Source: an uncultured Gammaproteobacteria bacterium
GTDB lineage: Bacteria > Pseudomonadota > Gammaproteobacteria > Pseudomonadales > Pseudohongiellaceae
Length of the DNA: 64,000 nt
Direction: 5' to 3'
Assembly: GCA_913060975.1 (NCBI GenBank)
Contig: CAJXVC010000002.1
Location: forward strand, 62,001 to 126,000
Made by a program: the position numbers and the translations under genes
Notes under the pieces: generated by a model
What the model was told of the DNA's origin: nothing
The model's database searches: none
The model's input: the letters and a program-made list of their open reading frames with translations, nothing else
In this document: positions 55,698 to 64,000 of the stretch, piece after piece
Layout of the letters: each line of letters starts with the position of its first letter
How positions within the stretch are numbered: position 1 is the first letter of the stretch

Positions 55698-56543
55698 ATG
55701 CGCTTTGCAGTAGTCACCCTGTTTCCGGAAATGTTTGATGCCATCAGTAATTACGGCATCAGCAGCAGAGCCGTCAAACAAGGACTGGTAGACCTGCAGT
55801 GCTGGAACCCGCGTGACTACACGACGGACCGGCATCGCACCGTGGACGACAAGCCTTATGGCGGTGGTCCTGGCATGCTGATGAAGACCGAGCCGTTGGT
55901 TGCTGCCATTAATGCAGCACGCAGCGGAATTGCACAGGCAGATGCAGATTTAAAGACTGAGTCTGCTAAACCAACGCAACAGAATTTGGCCGACCCGGCC
56001 GGCAATGTAAGAAAAGAAGCGAGTGCGATGACTACGGTCTACCTCTCGCCACAGGGTAAGCCAGTAACACAGGCGTTACTGGAAGAGTTGGCGCAGCGGC
56101 CAGGACTTGTTCTGGTTTGTGGCCGGTATCAGGGTATCGATAACCGGGTGATTGCCAGCGAGATCGACATGGAATTGTCGCTGGGGGATTTCGTCATTAG
56201 TGGTGGCGAACTTGCGGCCATGGCCTTGATCGACGGCTTGATCCGTTTACAGCCCGGGGCATTGGGCGATGCGGGTTCGGCGCGAGAAGACAGTTTTAGT
56301 GATGGCTTGCTGCATTGCCCGGAATACACCAGGCCGGAATCAGTAGCGGGCCAGAAAGTGCCGGATGTACTTCTTAGTGGGGATCATCAGGCAATCAAGA
56401 GGTGGCGCAGCAAGCAGAGTCTTGGCGCAACCTGGTTGAAACGACCGGATTTATTGCAGGAAGAGGCTTTAAGCGAAGAGCAGCAACAATTGCTGGCGGA
56501 ATTTAAAGCTGACCATGAATTACAGCAGGGCAGAGGCGACTGA
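55698..56543 (+). CDS. trmD: tRNA (guanine37-N1)-methyltransferase
   Basis: A 281-residue SPOUT methyltransferase making m1G37. The trefoil-knot motifs [11 protein letters not shown] and the [12 protein letters not shown] and [12 protein letters not shown] segments are present. It is longer than the ~250-residue norm: a hydrophilic insert of ~29 residues (about 75-112) precedes the knot strand, where E. coli has only about 11 residues. ATG 55698. Confidence 0.95.
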   Translation: MRFAVVTLFPEMFDAISNYGISSRAVKQGLVDLQCWNPRDYTTDRHRTVDDKPYGGGPGMLMKTEPLVAAINAARSGIAQADADLKTESAKPTQQNLADPAGNVRKEASAMTTVYLSPQGKPVTQALLEELAQRPGLVLVCGRYQGIDNRVIASEIDMELSLGDFVISGGELAAMALIDGLIRLQPGALGDAGSAREDSFSDGLLHCPEYTRPESVAGQKVPDVLLSGDHQAIKRWRSKQSLGATWLKRPDLLQEEALSEEQQQLLAEFKADHELQQGRGD

Positions 56544-56575
56544 AATCGCCAGAACCGATTTTCAGGAGTAGGAAA

Positions 56576-56947
56576 ATGAGCAAGAACAAAATTATCGAGC
56601 AGATCGAAAATGCACAAATGCAAAAAGAACTGCCAGAATTTGGCCCAGGCGACACTGTCGTTGTTCAGGTCAAGATCAAAGAAGGCGATCGTGAGCGTTT
56701 GCAGGCTTTCGAGGGTGTTGTTATTGGCCGTCGCAATCGCGGCCTGAATTCCTCATTCACTGTGCGTAAGATCTCTCACGGTGTCGGCGTTGAACGTACT
56801 TTCCAGGCCTACAGCCCTCAGGTAGACAGCGTTCAGCTCAAGCGTCGCGGCGATGTTCGTCAGGCCAAGCTGTACTACTTGCGTGAACTGACTGGTCGTG
56901 CGGCTCGCATCACCGAGAAGCTGGACAAGAAGCCAACTGCCAATTAA
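56576..56947 (+). CDS. rplS: 50S ribosomal protein L19
   Basis: A 123-residue L19 with the family signatures [39 protein letters not shown] and [21 protein letters not shown] is close to the ATG. The last gene of the operon, before a strong terminator. Confidence 0.97.
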   Translation: MSKNKIIEQIENAQMQKELPEFGPGDTVVVQVKIKEGDRERLQAFEGVVIGRRNRGLNSSFTVRKISHGVGVERTFQAYSPQVDSVQLKRRGDVRQAKLYYLRELTGRAARITEKLDKKPTAN

Positions 56948-57039
56948 GGCAGATTGTCCCGGCAGTATTGATCTGCAGGGAGCAGCTAGCGCTTAGCCGT
57001 TAGCAGTAAAAATAGTCAGCAAAATGACGCCAAACAGGA

Positions 57040-57071
57040 CGAGAGGCTACGCAAGTAAGCCTCTCGTTTTT
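57040..57071 (+). terminator. Rho-independent terminator of the rplS operon
   Basis: Perfect 9-bp stem CGAGAGGCT (57040-57048) / AGCCTCTCG (57058-57066) with a 9-nt loop, then TTTTTG. It lies 93 nt after rplS. Confidence 0.92.
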
Positions 57072-57284
57072 GTTTCTGGAGCAAGAAAGTGGCAACATTG
57101 AATAAACAGGCCAACTTTCCGGTCTATAATTGAGGCAAGCAACGCGCAAAGTACTGAACATGGACGGTATCGGCGGCTGACGCAAGCCACGATATTGGCA
57201 GGTTTACTTTTTAAGCCTTTGCACTGCCTGGCAGAACTCTAGATAGAAATTCTCATTCAAAACTCGTAATCAGAGGTAGTTGAA

Positions 57285-58079
57285 ATGACATTGAAGCGAT
57301 CCGGCAAGCATCTCACGGCTTGGCTGACTGTAGCTGTGCTGGCTGTGGCTGCCTGTGTTCAGGTTGTGGCACAGGAAAGCGTCGAGGAACGCGCACAGGC
57401 GGCAAACGTGCCTGTGGCTTTAATGCGCAAGATGATTCAGTCATTAGAGACAGCGTCTGGTGGTCAACTACAAGTCGTGAGCATCAAGGACACACCGCTG
57501 CCCGAGATTTACGAAGTTGAGCTCAGCACCGGTGAGTTACTGTACAGCGATGCATCCGGCGATTACCTGTTTGCCGGCGACATGTATCAAACCACTCAGG
57601 AAGGTCTGGTGAATCTAACCGCATCCACCCGCCAGGTGCAGACGCTGGAAAAGATTGCCGCTCTGGATGAGAGCGAGATGATCATTTTTGAACCGGAAGG
57701 TGAGCAGCGTGCAGAAATTACTGTTTTCACTGATGTCGATTGCACCTACTGCCGCAAATTGCACGGCGACTCAGAACAACTGAGTGAAATGGGCGTGCGT
57801 ATTCGTTATCTGGCTTACCCGCGTGGTGGTGAGAATGCCGGTTCGTTTGACAAGATGATCTCGGTCTGGTGCTCGGAGGACCGGCAGCAACGCATGACCC
57901 AGGCCAAGCGCGGCCAGAACATTCCGTCGCGTGAGTGCGATACGCCAGTACTCAAGCATTATGCTCTGGGTAATGAGCTGGGCATTAGCGGTACCCCGGC
58001 AATCGTCTTCAACGACGGCAGGGTAATACCTGGCTATCTGGATGCCGCGACTTTGGCGTCAATGCTGGGTCTGAACTAA
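57285..58079 (+). CDS. dsbC: Thiol:disulfide isomerase DsbC
   Basis: A 264-residue periplasmic protein with a signal peptide (about 1-30), an N-terminal DsbC dimerisation domain, and a thioredoxin domain with active site C153-T-Y-C156 (DVDCTYCRKLHG). The structural second cysteine pair and the cis-Pro GTPAIV are also present. It isomerises wrong disulfides and is kept reduced by DsbD. Confidence 0.94.
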   Translation: MTLKRSGKHLTAWLTVAVLAVAACVQVVAQESVEERAQAANVPVALMRKMIQSLETASGGQLQVVSIKDTPLPEIYEVELSTGELLYSDASGDYLFAGDMYQTTQEGLVNLTASTRQVQTLEKIAALDESEMIIFEPEGEQRAEITVFTDVDCTYCRKLHGDSEQLSEMGVRIRYLAYPRGGENAGSFDKMISVWCSEDRQQRMTQAKRGQNIPSRECDTPVLKHYALGNELGISGTPAIVFNDGRVIPGYLDAATLASMLGLN

Positions 58080-58104
58080 GCTTTCACCCAGGCCAATTCA
58101 AAAC

Positions 58105-58135
58105 TGCACTGCCACGCCTGAAAGCTGGCAGTGCA
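58105..58135 (+). other. Long inverted repeat downstream of dsbC
   Basis: A perfect 10-bp stem TGCACTGCCA (58105-58114) / TGGCAGTGCA (58126-58135) with an 11-nt loop, 26 nt after the dsbC stop. No T tract follows on the + strand; on the minus strand GTTTTG follows. A stability hairpin or a bound operator are options. Confidence 0.55.
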
Positions 58136-58268
58136 CCTCCAGATCGATGCCAGCGCTGCTGGCAATTCCCGCAAGTATCCCGAACTGAACCGAGCTGCGA
58201 ATAAGCATGGTCAGCGCTGGGCTTATGAAGTCAATCCAGTATAATTCGCAGCTTCGAATCAGCATGTA

Positions 58269-59609
58269 ATGAAAGGCGATCACTTGAATTCTCCAAAACC
58301 AGAAGTATTACGGGTAGGGATTTGTGGTCTCGGCACTGTGGGTGGCGGGACGCTTAATCTGCTTACTTCCAATCAGCAACTTATTGCCCGGCGCGTGGGC
58401 ATGCCAATCGAAGTGGTGAATGTCGCCACGCGGACCCTCGATCCTGCCAAAGTGGCTGGTGTGGCGCGTTCGGGCACAGACCCGTTTGCGGTAGTCAAGG
58501 ACCCGGAAGTCGACTTGATTGTGGAGACCATTGGTGGCTTCGACCCGGCATTTGAAGTGGTCAAGCAAGCTCTGGCCAACGGCAAGCATGTAGTCACCGC
58601 CAACAAGGCGCTGATTGCTGAGCATGGCAATGAGCTGTTTGCCGTAGCTGACGAGAATAATGTGTCGCTGGCTTATGAGAGTAGCGTGGCTGGTGGTATT
58701 CCAGTGATCAAGGCGCTCCGTGAAGGTCTGGCTGGTAACAAGATCGATTGGCTGGCCGGGATCATCAATGGTACGGGCAATTTTATACTCAGCGAAATGT
58801 CGGCCCACAAACGCCAATTTGCCGACGTACTGCAGCAAGCACAGGAAATGGGTTACGCCGAGGCCGATCCGACCTTTGATGTGGAAGGCATCGACGCCGC
58901 GCACAAACTCACCATCATGGGGTCCATCGCCTTTGGTATGCCACTGCGGTTTAGCAGCACCTATACCGAAGGGATCAGCAAGATCACGCCGGAAGATATC
59001 AGCTATGCCAAAGAGCTTGGCTATGTCATCAAGCATCTGGGCATCGCGCGTCGCACTGATGCGGGTATTGAAATGCGTGTGCACCCAACCCTGGTCAGCA
59101 AATCGCGTTTATTGGCCAAGATTAACGGCGTTGGTAACGCGGTCATGGTCTATGGCGATGCAGTCGGCTCAACGCTTTACAACGGTCCAGGGGCAGGCGC
59201 TGAGGCCACAGCCTCCGCTGTAGTGGCAGATATTATTGATCTGGCTCGTCATCAAATGGCGGGTGCGACCAAGCCGGTTTATCCGGGGCTTGGCTATCGT
59301 GAGCTGGATGACAATCTGCAAGTGATGAATATTGATGCGATAGAGTCGGAATACTATCTACGAATTCTGGCTGCGGATAAAGTGGGTGTCATGGCGAAGA
59401 TATCCAATGTATTGCAGGATCACGGTATCGGTATCGATGCGGTAATCCAGAAAGAAGCAGAAAGTGAGAGCGTGCCCATTGTGATATTGACGCATCTGGC
59501 TATTGAGGCACAGATGAACAAGGCCATCGCTGCATTGGAGTCACTCAGTGACGTAACCGGTTCAATCATGCGAATTCGATTGGAGCCATTTCACGGTCAG
59601 AAAATCTGA
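58269..59609 (+). CDS. hom: Homoserine dehydrogenase
   Basis: A 446-residue enzyme converting aspartate semialdehyde to homoserine: NAD-binding GICGLGTVGGGTLNLL near residue 20, catalytic domain (NGTGNFILSEMS), and a C-terminal ACT domain (YLRILAADKVGVMAKISNVLQDHG) for feedback control by threonine. The ATG at 58269 has no RBS; a TTG at 58284 is preceded by AAAGG 8 nt upstream and may be the true start, removing five residues. Followed by thrC and recJ. Confidence 0.96.
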   Translation: MKGDHLNSPKPEVLRVGICGLGTVGGGTLNLLTSNQQLIARRVGMPIEVVNVATRTLDPAKVAGVARSGTDPFAVVKDPEVDLIVETIGGFDPAFEVVKQALANGKHVVTANKALIAEHGNELFAVADENNVSLAYESSVAGGIPVIKALREGLAGNKIDWLAGIINGTGNFILSEMSAHKRQFADVLQQAQEMGYAEADPTFDVEGIDAAHKLTIMGSIAFGMPLRFSSTYTEGISKITPEDISYAKELGYVIKHLGIARRTDAGIEMRVHPTLVSKSRLLAKINGVGNAVMVYGDAVGSTLYNGPGAGAEATASAVVADIIDLARHQMAGATKPVYPGLGYRELDDNLQVMNIDAIESEYYLRILAADKVGVMAKISNVLQDHGIGIDAVIQKEAESESVPIVILTHLAIEAQMNKAIAALESLSDVTGSIMRIRLEPFHGQKI

Positions 59610-59633
59610 CTGTTAGATAGTGGGAAGTAACTA

Positions 59634-61022
59634 GTGGAATACATCAGCACACGCGGCGGTTGCCCGGAACAGAATTTTGAACAAGTCTTGCTCACTGGAT
59701 TGGCGCCGGATGGTGGACTTTTTGTTCCAAAAGACTTGCCGAAATTCACAGTAGGGCATCTGCAGAAGTGGCAGTCCCTCAGCTATACGGAATTGGCTCT
59801 GGAGATCATCGAGCCATTTGTGGATGGTGCAATTCCCAGCAATGAGCTGAAAAAGATTCTCGATGAAAGTTACGCTGACTTCGCACATCCGGATATAGCG
59901 CCGCTGACAGAGATTGGCGAGCGTGAATACCTGTTAGAGTTGTTCCACGGTCCGACTCTGGCATTCAAGGATTTCGCTCTGCAAGTTTTGGGCAGGTTGC
60001 TCGACTATGTGCTTGAGCGACGCAAACAACGCGTCGTGATCATGGGGGCGACCTCAGGGGATACCGGCTCAGCCGCACTTGAAGGTTGTCGCCATTCTGA
60101 TCATGTTGACATTTTTATACTGCATCCGCATCAGCGCGTCTCGGAAGTCCAACGCCGCCAGATGACTACCGTTCCCGGCGACAATGTCTTTAACCTGGCT
60201 ATCGAAGGTAATTTCGATGACTGCCAGCGTTTGGTGAAAGCGGCGTTCGCTGATCAATCTTTTTTGCCAGAAGGTCGACAATTGGTGGCAGTGAATTCCA
60301 TCAACTGGGCGCGCATCATGATGCAGATTGTTTACTATGTCTGGGCATCTTTGCGGCTTGGCGCACTGGAAAGCAAAGTTTCCTTTTCGGTGCCGACTGG
60401 CAATTTTGGCGATATCTACGCGGGGTATCTGGCCAAGCACATGGGGCTGCCAATTGATCGCCTGGTCGTCGCCACGAACAAGAACGATATCCTGCACCGG
60501 TTCATCGCTCACAATGAATATGCAGTGTCTGAGTTGAGTCCGACGTTCTCACCCAGCATGGATATACTGGTCTCCAGTAATTTCGAACGTTATCTGTTTG
60601 AGTTGTTTAACAGGGATGCGCGGCAACTGGGAGAATTTATGAATCGCTTTGGCAGTGAGACGCTCAGCGTAAGCGATGAACAGTATCGGCGCATCCGGGC
60701 CGAATTCGACAGCGCCAGCGTGGATGATGAGACTACCTGTCAGGTGATCGCCGAAGTATTTGCCGCTACCGGACAATTGCTTGACCCGCACACAGCTGTT
60801 GGTGTCAAAGCCGCACGCGAATGTCTTGCTGACAGTGCCAACCCCAAAGTCGTGCTGGCCACCGCCCATCCAGCCAAATTCAGCGCTGCGATTACAGCGG
60901 CGGGCCTGGATTCTCCAGCGTTACCAGCGCATCTGTCTGACCTGATGGAGAGGGAAGAGCGCGTCACAGTTTTGCCAGACGATCTGTCGGCGGTGACAGC
61001 CTACATGCAAGAACAACTCTGA
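59634..61022 (+). CDS. thrC: Threonine synthase
   Basis: A 462-residue PLP enzyme that makes threonine from O-phosphohomoserine. The Schiff-base lysine is in HGPTLAFKDFALQVLG, and the N-terminal YISTRGG start is the class signature. GTG 59634 follows GGGAAG. It lies 24 nt after hom. Confidence 0.96.
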   Translation: MEYISTRGGCPEQNFEQVLLTGLAPDGGLFVPKDLPKFTVGHLQKWQSLSYTELALEIIEPFVDGAIPSNELKKILDESYADFAHPDIAPLTEIGEREYLLELFHGPTLAFKDFALQVLGRLLDYVLERRKQRVVIMGATSGDTGSAALEGCRHSDHVDIFILHPHQRVSEVQRRQMTTVPGDNVFNLAIEGNFDDCQRLVKAAFADQSFLPEGRQLVAVNSINWARIMMQIVYYVWASLRLGALESKVSFSVPTGNFGDIYAGYLAKHMGLPIDRLVVATNKNDILHRFIAHNEYAVSELSPTFSPSMDILVSSNFERYLFELFNRDARQLGEFMNRFGSETLSVSDEQYRRIRAEFDSASVDDETTCQVIAEVFAATGQLLDPHTAVGVKAARECLADSANPKVVLATAHPAKFSAAITAAGLDSPALPAHLSDLMEREERVTVLPDDLSAVTAYMQEQL

Positions 61023-61028
61023 GTGGCG

Positions 61029-62801
61029 ATGTCCGTACAGGTTCAACGACGCACAAGTAATTCCAATTTAACGCTGCCCGATAGCGTGCCGCCTCTGTTG
61101 GCACGCATCTATCGGCAACGCAATCTGACTTCCCCCGAAGAACTCGACCTCGGCCTTGCCAATTTGCTCCCCCCGGACACGCTGCGGGGCATGCCCGAAG
61201 CCATCGCGCTGCTTTATGATTGCCTGCAACAGGATGGCTCGATTCTGGTTGTTGGTGACTTTGACGCCGACGGGGCGACCAGCTGTGCGTTGACCCTGAC
61301 AGCTCTGCGGCAATTTGGCGCTTCCCGGGTTAATTACATCGTTCCGAACCGTTTTGAATACGGCTATGGTTTGACGCCGGAAATTGTAGAGTTGGCTCGT
61401 GGCTACGATCCGGCGTTACTTATTACCGTCGACAACGGTATCTCCAGCATTGATGGCGTGCAGGCCGCGCAAGCGGCGGGCATGAAAGTGTTGGTTACGG
61501 ATCATCACCTTGCCGGGCGTGAATTACCGCCGGCCGAAGCCATCATCAATCCCAATCAACCAGAATGTAATTTTGCCAGTAAGAGTATTGCCGGCGTTGG
61601 CGTAATTTTTTACGTCATGATGGCACTGCGCAGTCATCTGCGGGAGCAAGGTTGGTTCGAACAACGGCAAATTGTCGAGCCGCGTCTGGCCGACCTGCTG
61701 GATCTGGTGGCACTGGGCACGGTAGCTGATGTCGTTGCGCTGGACCGCAATAACCGAATTCTGGTTGATGAAGGTCTGAAACGAATCCGGGCCGGGCGGA
61801 CCCGGCCGGGTATTAATGCATTGCTTCAGGTTGCCAAGCGCGAAGCTGCGACCTTGTCGGCGTCGGATATGGGGTTCGCTATTGGCCCACGGCTGAACGC
61901 AGCCGGCCGTCTGGATGACATGTCCACAGGTATTGAATGTCTGCTATCCCAATTGCCCGGAGAGGCCTATCAATTGGCACTGCAATTGGATGGCATGAAT
62001 CAGGACCGCAAACAGATTGAAGCGGATATGCGCGAGCAGGCTTTTGCCGCGCTTGGTGAATTGCAACTGGATGAGCAAACCATGCCAGCCGCGCTGAGTT
62101 TGTTCGATGCTCGTTGGCATCAGGGTGTGGTCGGTATTCTGGCTTCCCGCATCAAAGAGAAATTCCACCGTCCCGTCATTGCCTTTGCCGCCGTGAGTGA
62201 GGATGCCAACACTGACAATGCCGATCTTTCAATGCCCGGCATCGAATTGAAGGGGTCGGCCCGTTCGATCCCCGGATTCCATATTCGCGATGCGCTGGAT
62301 ACGGTTGCGACCGAGAACCCCGGCTTGATTCGCAAGTTTGGTGGCCATGCCATGGCGGCGGGGTTGAGTCTGGACAGTGACCGCTTCGACGATTTTTCAG
62401 CAGCGTTTGCTGAAGTCGCGGCGCGGCAATTACAGGCCGATCAACTACAGGCTTTGATTCTCAGCGACGGTGAAATCGCGGCCAGTGAACTGTCACTGGA
62501 AACCGCGCAGCTTTTACAAGCGGCCGGACCCTGGGGGCAGGCTTTTCCGGAGCCGATTTTCGATGGTCACTTCTTGCTGGTGAATCAGCGCACGGTCGGC
62601 GAAAAGCATTTGAAAATGGTTCTCAGCCCACCAGATTCACCACAGCTTGCACTGGATGCAATCGCTTTTTTTGTCGATGCCGAAGACTGGCCGCCGCAGA
62701 CCGCACAGCGGATTCAGCTTGCCTACCGGCTGGATATCAATGAATTTCGCGGTCGGGTCACATTGCAATTGATGGTCGAGCACATTCTCGGCTGGGAGTA
62801 G
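61029..62801 (+). CDS. recJ: Single-stranded-DNA exonuclease RecJ
   Basis: A 590-residue DHH-family 5'-3' exonuclease: VVGDFDADGATSCAL, TVDNGISS, VTDHHLAG (DHH motif), then the DHHA1 signature KFGGHAMAAGLSL and an OB-fold tail. The thrC stop (61020-61022) is followed at once by GTG 61023 and ATG 61029; either may start translation. Confidence 0.96.
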   Translation: MSVQVQRRTSNSNLTLPDSVPPLLARIYRQRNLTSPEELDLGLANLLPPDTLRGMPEAIALLYDCLQQDGSILVVGDFDADGATSCALTLTALRQFGASRVNYIVPNRFEYGYGLTPEIVELARGYDPALLITVDNGISSIDGVQAAQAAGMKVLVTDHHLAGRELPPAEAIINPNQPECNFASKSIAGVGVIFYVMMALRSHLREQGWFEQRQIVEPRLADLLDLVALGTVADVVALDRNNRILVDEGLKRIRAGRTRPGINALLQVAKREAATLSASDMGFAIGPRLNAAGRLDDMSTGIECLLSQLPGEAYQLALQLDGMNQDRKQIEADMREQAFAALGELQLDEQTMPAALSLFDARWHQGVVGILASRIKEKFHRPVIAFAAVSEDANTDNADLSMPGIELKGSARSIPGFHIRDALDTVATENPGLIRKFGGHAMAAGLSLDSDRFDDFSAAFAEVAARQLQADQLQALILSDGEIAASELSLETAQLLQAAGPWGQAFPEPIFDGHFLLVNQRTVGEKHLKMVLSPPDSPQLALDAIAFFVDAEDWPPQTAQRIQLAYRLDINEFRGRVTLQLMVEHILGWE

Positions 62802-63022
62802 CTGTGACAATTTGTCGCTTCCGTCATGCACGAATTCCGCTAAATTCAGGTCTAGTAGGCAAGAATCCGCAACACCGCGAAAGCGCTGGCAGCCGTCAAA
62901 CCTGCAGTTAGAGTGAGTCAGGCCGACAGTTACCGGTGAAAACGCGATGATTGGTACGGTTTTACGTCTCTAAACCCCCGCTGAGACAGGTAAAATAAGG
63001 GGATACTCCGGGAATCTTATTA

Positions 63023-64000
63023 ATGTCAGCCTTTTTACGTAACAGCCTGTATTTGCTTGTTTTGCTTCTGCCAGCACTGGCGTCAGCGCAACTGCATGAA
63101 ACCGATCAAATTCAGGTCGAATTAGTCTCTGAAACCCGCAATGTCGTGCCGGGGGAGACCACGTGGCTGGCAATCAGGCTCGACCCTATTGAGCACTGGC
63201 ATACCTATTGGAAATTTGGTGGCGATAGTGGGGAAGCCACTGAGACCCGTGACTGGACACTGCCGGAAGGCGTGACTGTCGGCGACATCGTCTGGCCGAT
63301 TCCGGAATGGACACCGTTTCTGGGCAGTTCGCTGGTCACGTTTACCTATGAGCGCGAAGTCTTGCTGCCATTCCCGGTGACCGTACCAGCGGATTTTGAT
63401 CAGGAACAACTGAACCTGAGTACCACGATTGCCTGGCAGGTTTGTGAAGAGATCTGTATTCCTGGTGAGGCACAATTTGCCTTGTCATTGCCAGTGGGAG
63501 ACAAGCTCTCAATCGACCCGCAATGGCAGCCACTGTTTGCCGAAACCCGCGCCCGTACACCTTTGCCCATTGATGAACATGATCTGGTCGCCGAGTTCAA
63601 TGATCACGACGGCAAGATCAATGTCATGGTGCAGGGCAGCGAGGCCCAATTCGCCGCTATCGATGAAGCCTGGTTTTTCCCGACCCAAAGCCGTGTGATG
63701 ACTTATGCCCCTTATCGGGATGTCATGATTGATGGCGATCGACTGCAGATCAGTACTGAACAACATCGCCGCTACGATGGCGTGGCCGAGCTGAACGGTC
63801 TGCTGTCGTTTATCGATGACGATGGCAACTGGCACGGTTACGACATCCAGCCGCAAGCGAGCAATGTAGCCTGGGACAACAGCATCGAAGTCGAACTGCT
63901 TGCCGAGACCACCAGCATAGTTCCCGGTGAGACAACGTGGCTGGGCTTGCGCCTCGATCCGGCAGAGCACTGGCATACGTATTGGAAAATGGGCGGCGAC
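63023..64000 (+). CDS. DsbD-family periplasmic domain protein with a tandem duplication (partial)
   Basis: The frame runs off the window; 326 codons are seen. A signal peptide (about 1-22) leads to a DsbD/ScsB alpha-type domain with the cysteine pair WQVCEEICIPGE (C141, C145). Residues about 33-68 are repeated at 291-326 (PGETTWL…LDP…EHWHTYWK), and the DNA is also nearly the same, so the domain is duplicated in tandem. The transmembrane and C-terminal thioredoxin domains expected of a DsbD would lie outside. It is probably the reductant for a periplasmic isomerase such as DsbC. Confidence 0.82.
   Translation, partial: MSAFLRNSLYLLVLLLPALASAQLHETDQIQVELVSETRNVVPGETTWLAIRLDPIEHWHTYWKFGGDSGEATETRDWTLPEGVTVGDIVWPIPEWTPFLGSSLVTFTYEREVLLPFPVTVPADFDQEQLNLSTTIAWQVCEEICIPGEAQFALSLPVGDKLSIDPQWQPLFAETRARTPLPIDEHDLVAEFNDHDGKINVMVQGSEAQFAAIDEAWFFPTQSRVMTYAPYRDVMIDGDRLQISTEQHRRYDGVAELNGLLSFIDDDGNWHGYDIQPQASNVAWDNSIEVELLAETTSIVPGETTWLGLRLDPAEHWHTYWKMGGD

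Noticed and set aside
58080..58268. Threonine or other riboswitch/leader peptide upstream of hom
   Set aside because: No Thr/Ile-rich leader ORF with attenuator and no recognisable riboswitch; only a simple hairpin.
58308..59084. 258-residue minus-strand ORF over hom
   Set aside because: Shadow of homoserine dehydrogenase.

Overview
This window is a chromosomal segment of a gammaproteobacterium of moderate G+C content. The order hscA-fdx-iscX-ndk-rlmN-pilW-rodZ-ispG-hisS-yfgM-bamB-der, the ffh/rpsP-rimM-trmD-rplS block, the pspF/pspABC locus and an OxyR with both redox cysteines are gammaproteobacterial traits. A marine or aquatic, respiring member of the Pseudomonadales/Cellvibrionales-like lineages is plausible, but the sequence alone does not fix the genus. 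I saw no insertion sequence, prophage, integrase, CRISPR array, tRNA or rRNA.

Layout: (1) 1-10.6 kb is a housekeeping run: the end of the ISC Fe-S operon, ndk, rlmN, then pilW, rodZ, ispG, hisS, yfgM, bamB and der. (2) 10.7-27.6 kb is more accessory: a serine/threonine dehydratase, a secreted M18 aminopeptidase, an MBL-fold hydrolase, DoxX, a class I amidotransferase, a DsbA-like protein, a DUF3307 membrane protein, a BNR-propeller/MoaD-like pair, xseA, then several envelope and redox genes (SMP-30-like propeller, MauG-type dihaem peroxidase with a YtkA/FixH-like partner, cupin, alpha/beta hydrolase, cytochrome c'-like protein, HupE with a membrane PPIase). (3) 27.7-37.3 kb is purine metabolism (guaB, guaA, purL) with tadA, a YczE-like membrane protein, a lipoprotein and a NIF3/YqfO-like protein. 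(4) 37.2-43.5 kb holds a seven-helix membrane protein ending in a Fis-type helix-turn-helix, a FabH-like synthase, a Nudix hydrolase, and the phage-shock locus with a very good sigma-54 promoter. (5) 43.5-48.5 kb has a serine hydrolase and a peroxide-defence module: rubrerythrin, a GlpC/HdrD-like Fe-S protein and DUF3501, divergent from oxyR. (6) 48.5-53.1 kb has a uracil-DNA glycosylase-like protein, a possible 28-residue basic protein, a metallophosphoesterase overlapping a phosphopantetheinyl transferase, a CorC-type protein and a CcsA-like protein. (7) 53.2-64 kb returns to housekeeping: ffh, rpsP-rimM-trmD-rplS, dsbC, hom-thrC-recJ, and the start of a DsbD-like gene whose N-terminal segment is duplicated.

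The strongest leads for something undescribed are the 7TM-Fis membrane-bound candidate transcription factor, the OxyR-linked rubrerythrin/Fe-S/DUF3501 module with its UUCG-capped intercistronic hairpin, the BNR-propeller/MoaD-like pair, and short decayed tandem duplications that sit on stop codons at several gene junctions (bamB, rimM, the cytochrome c'-like gene).
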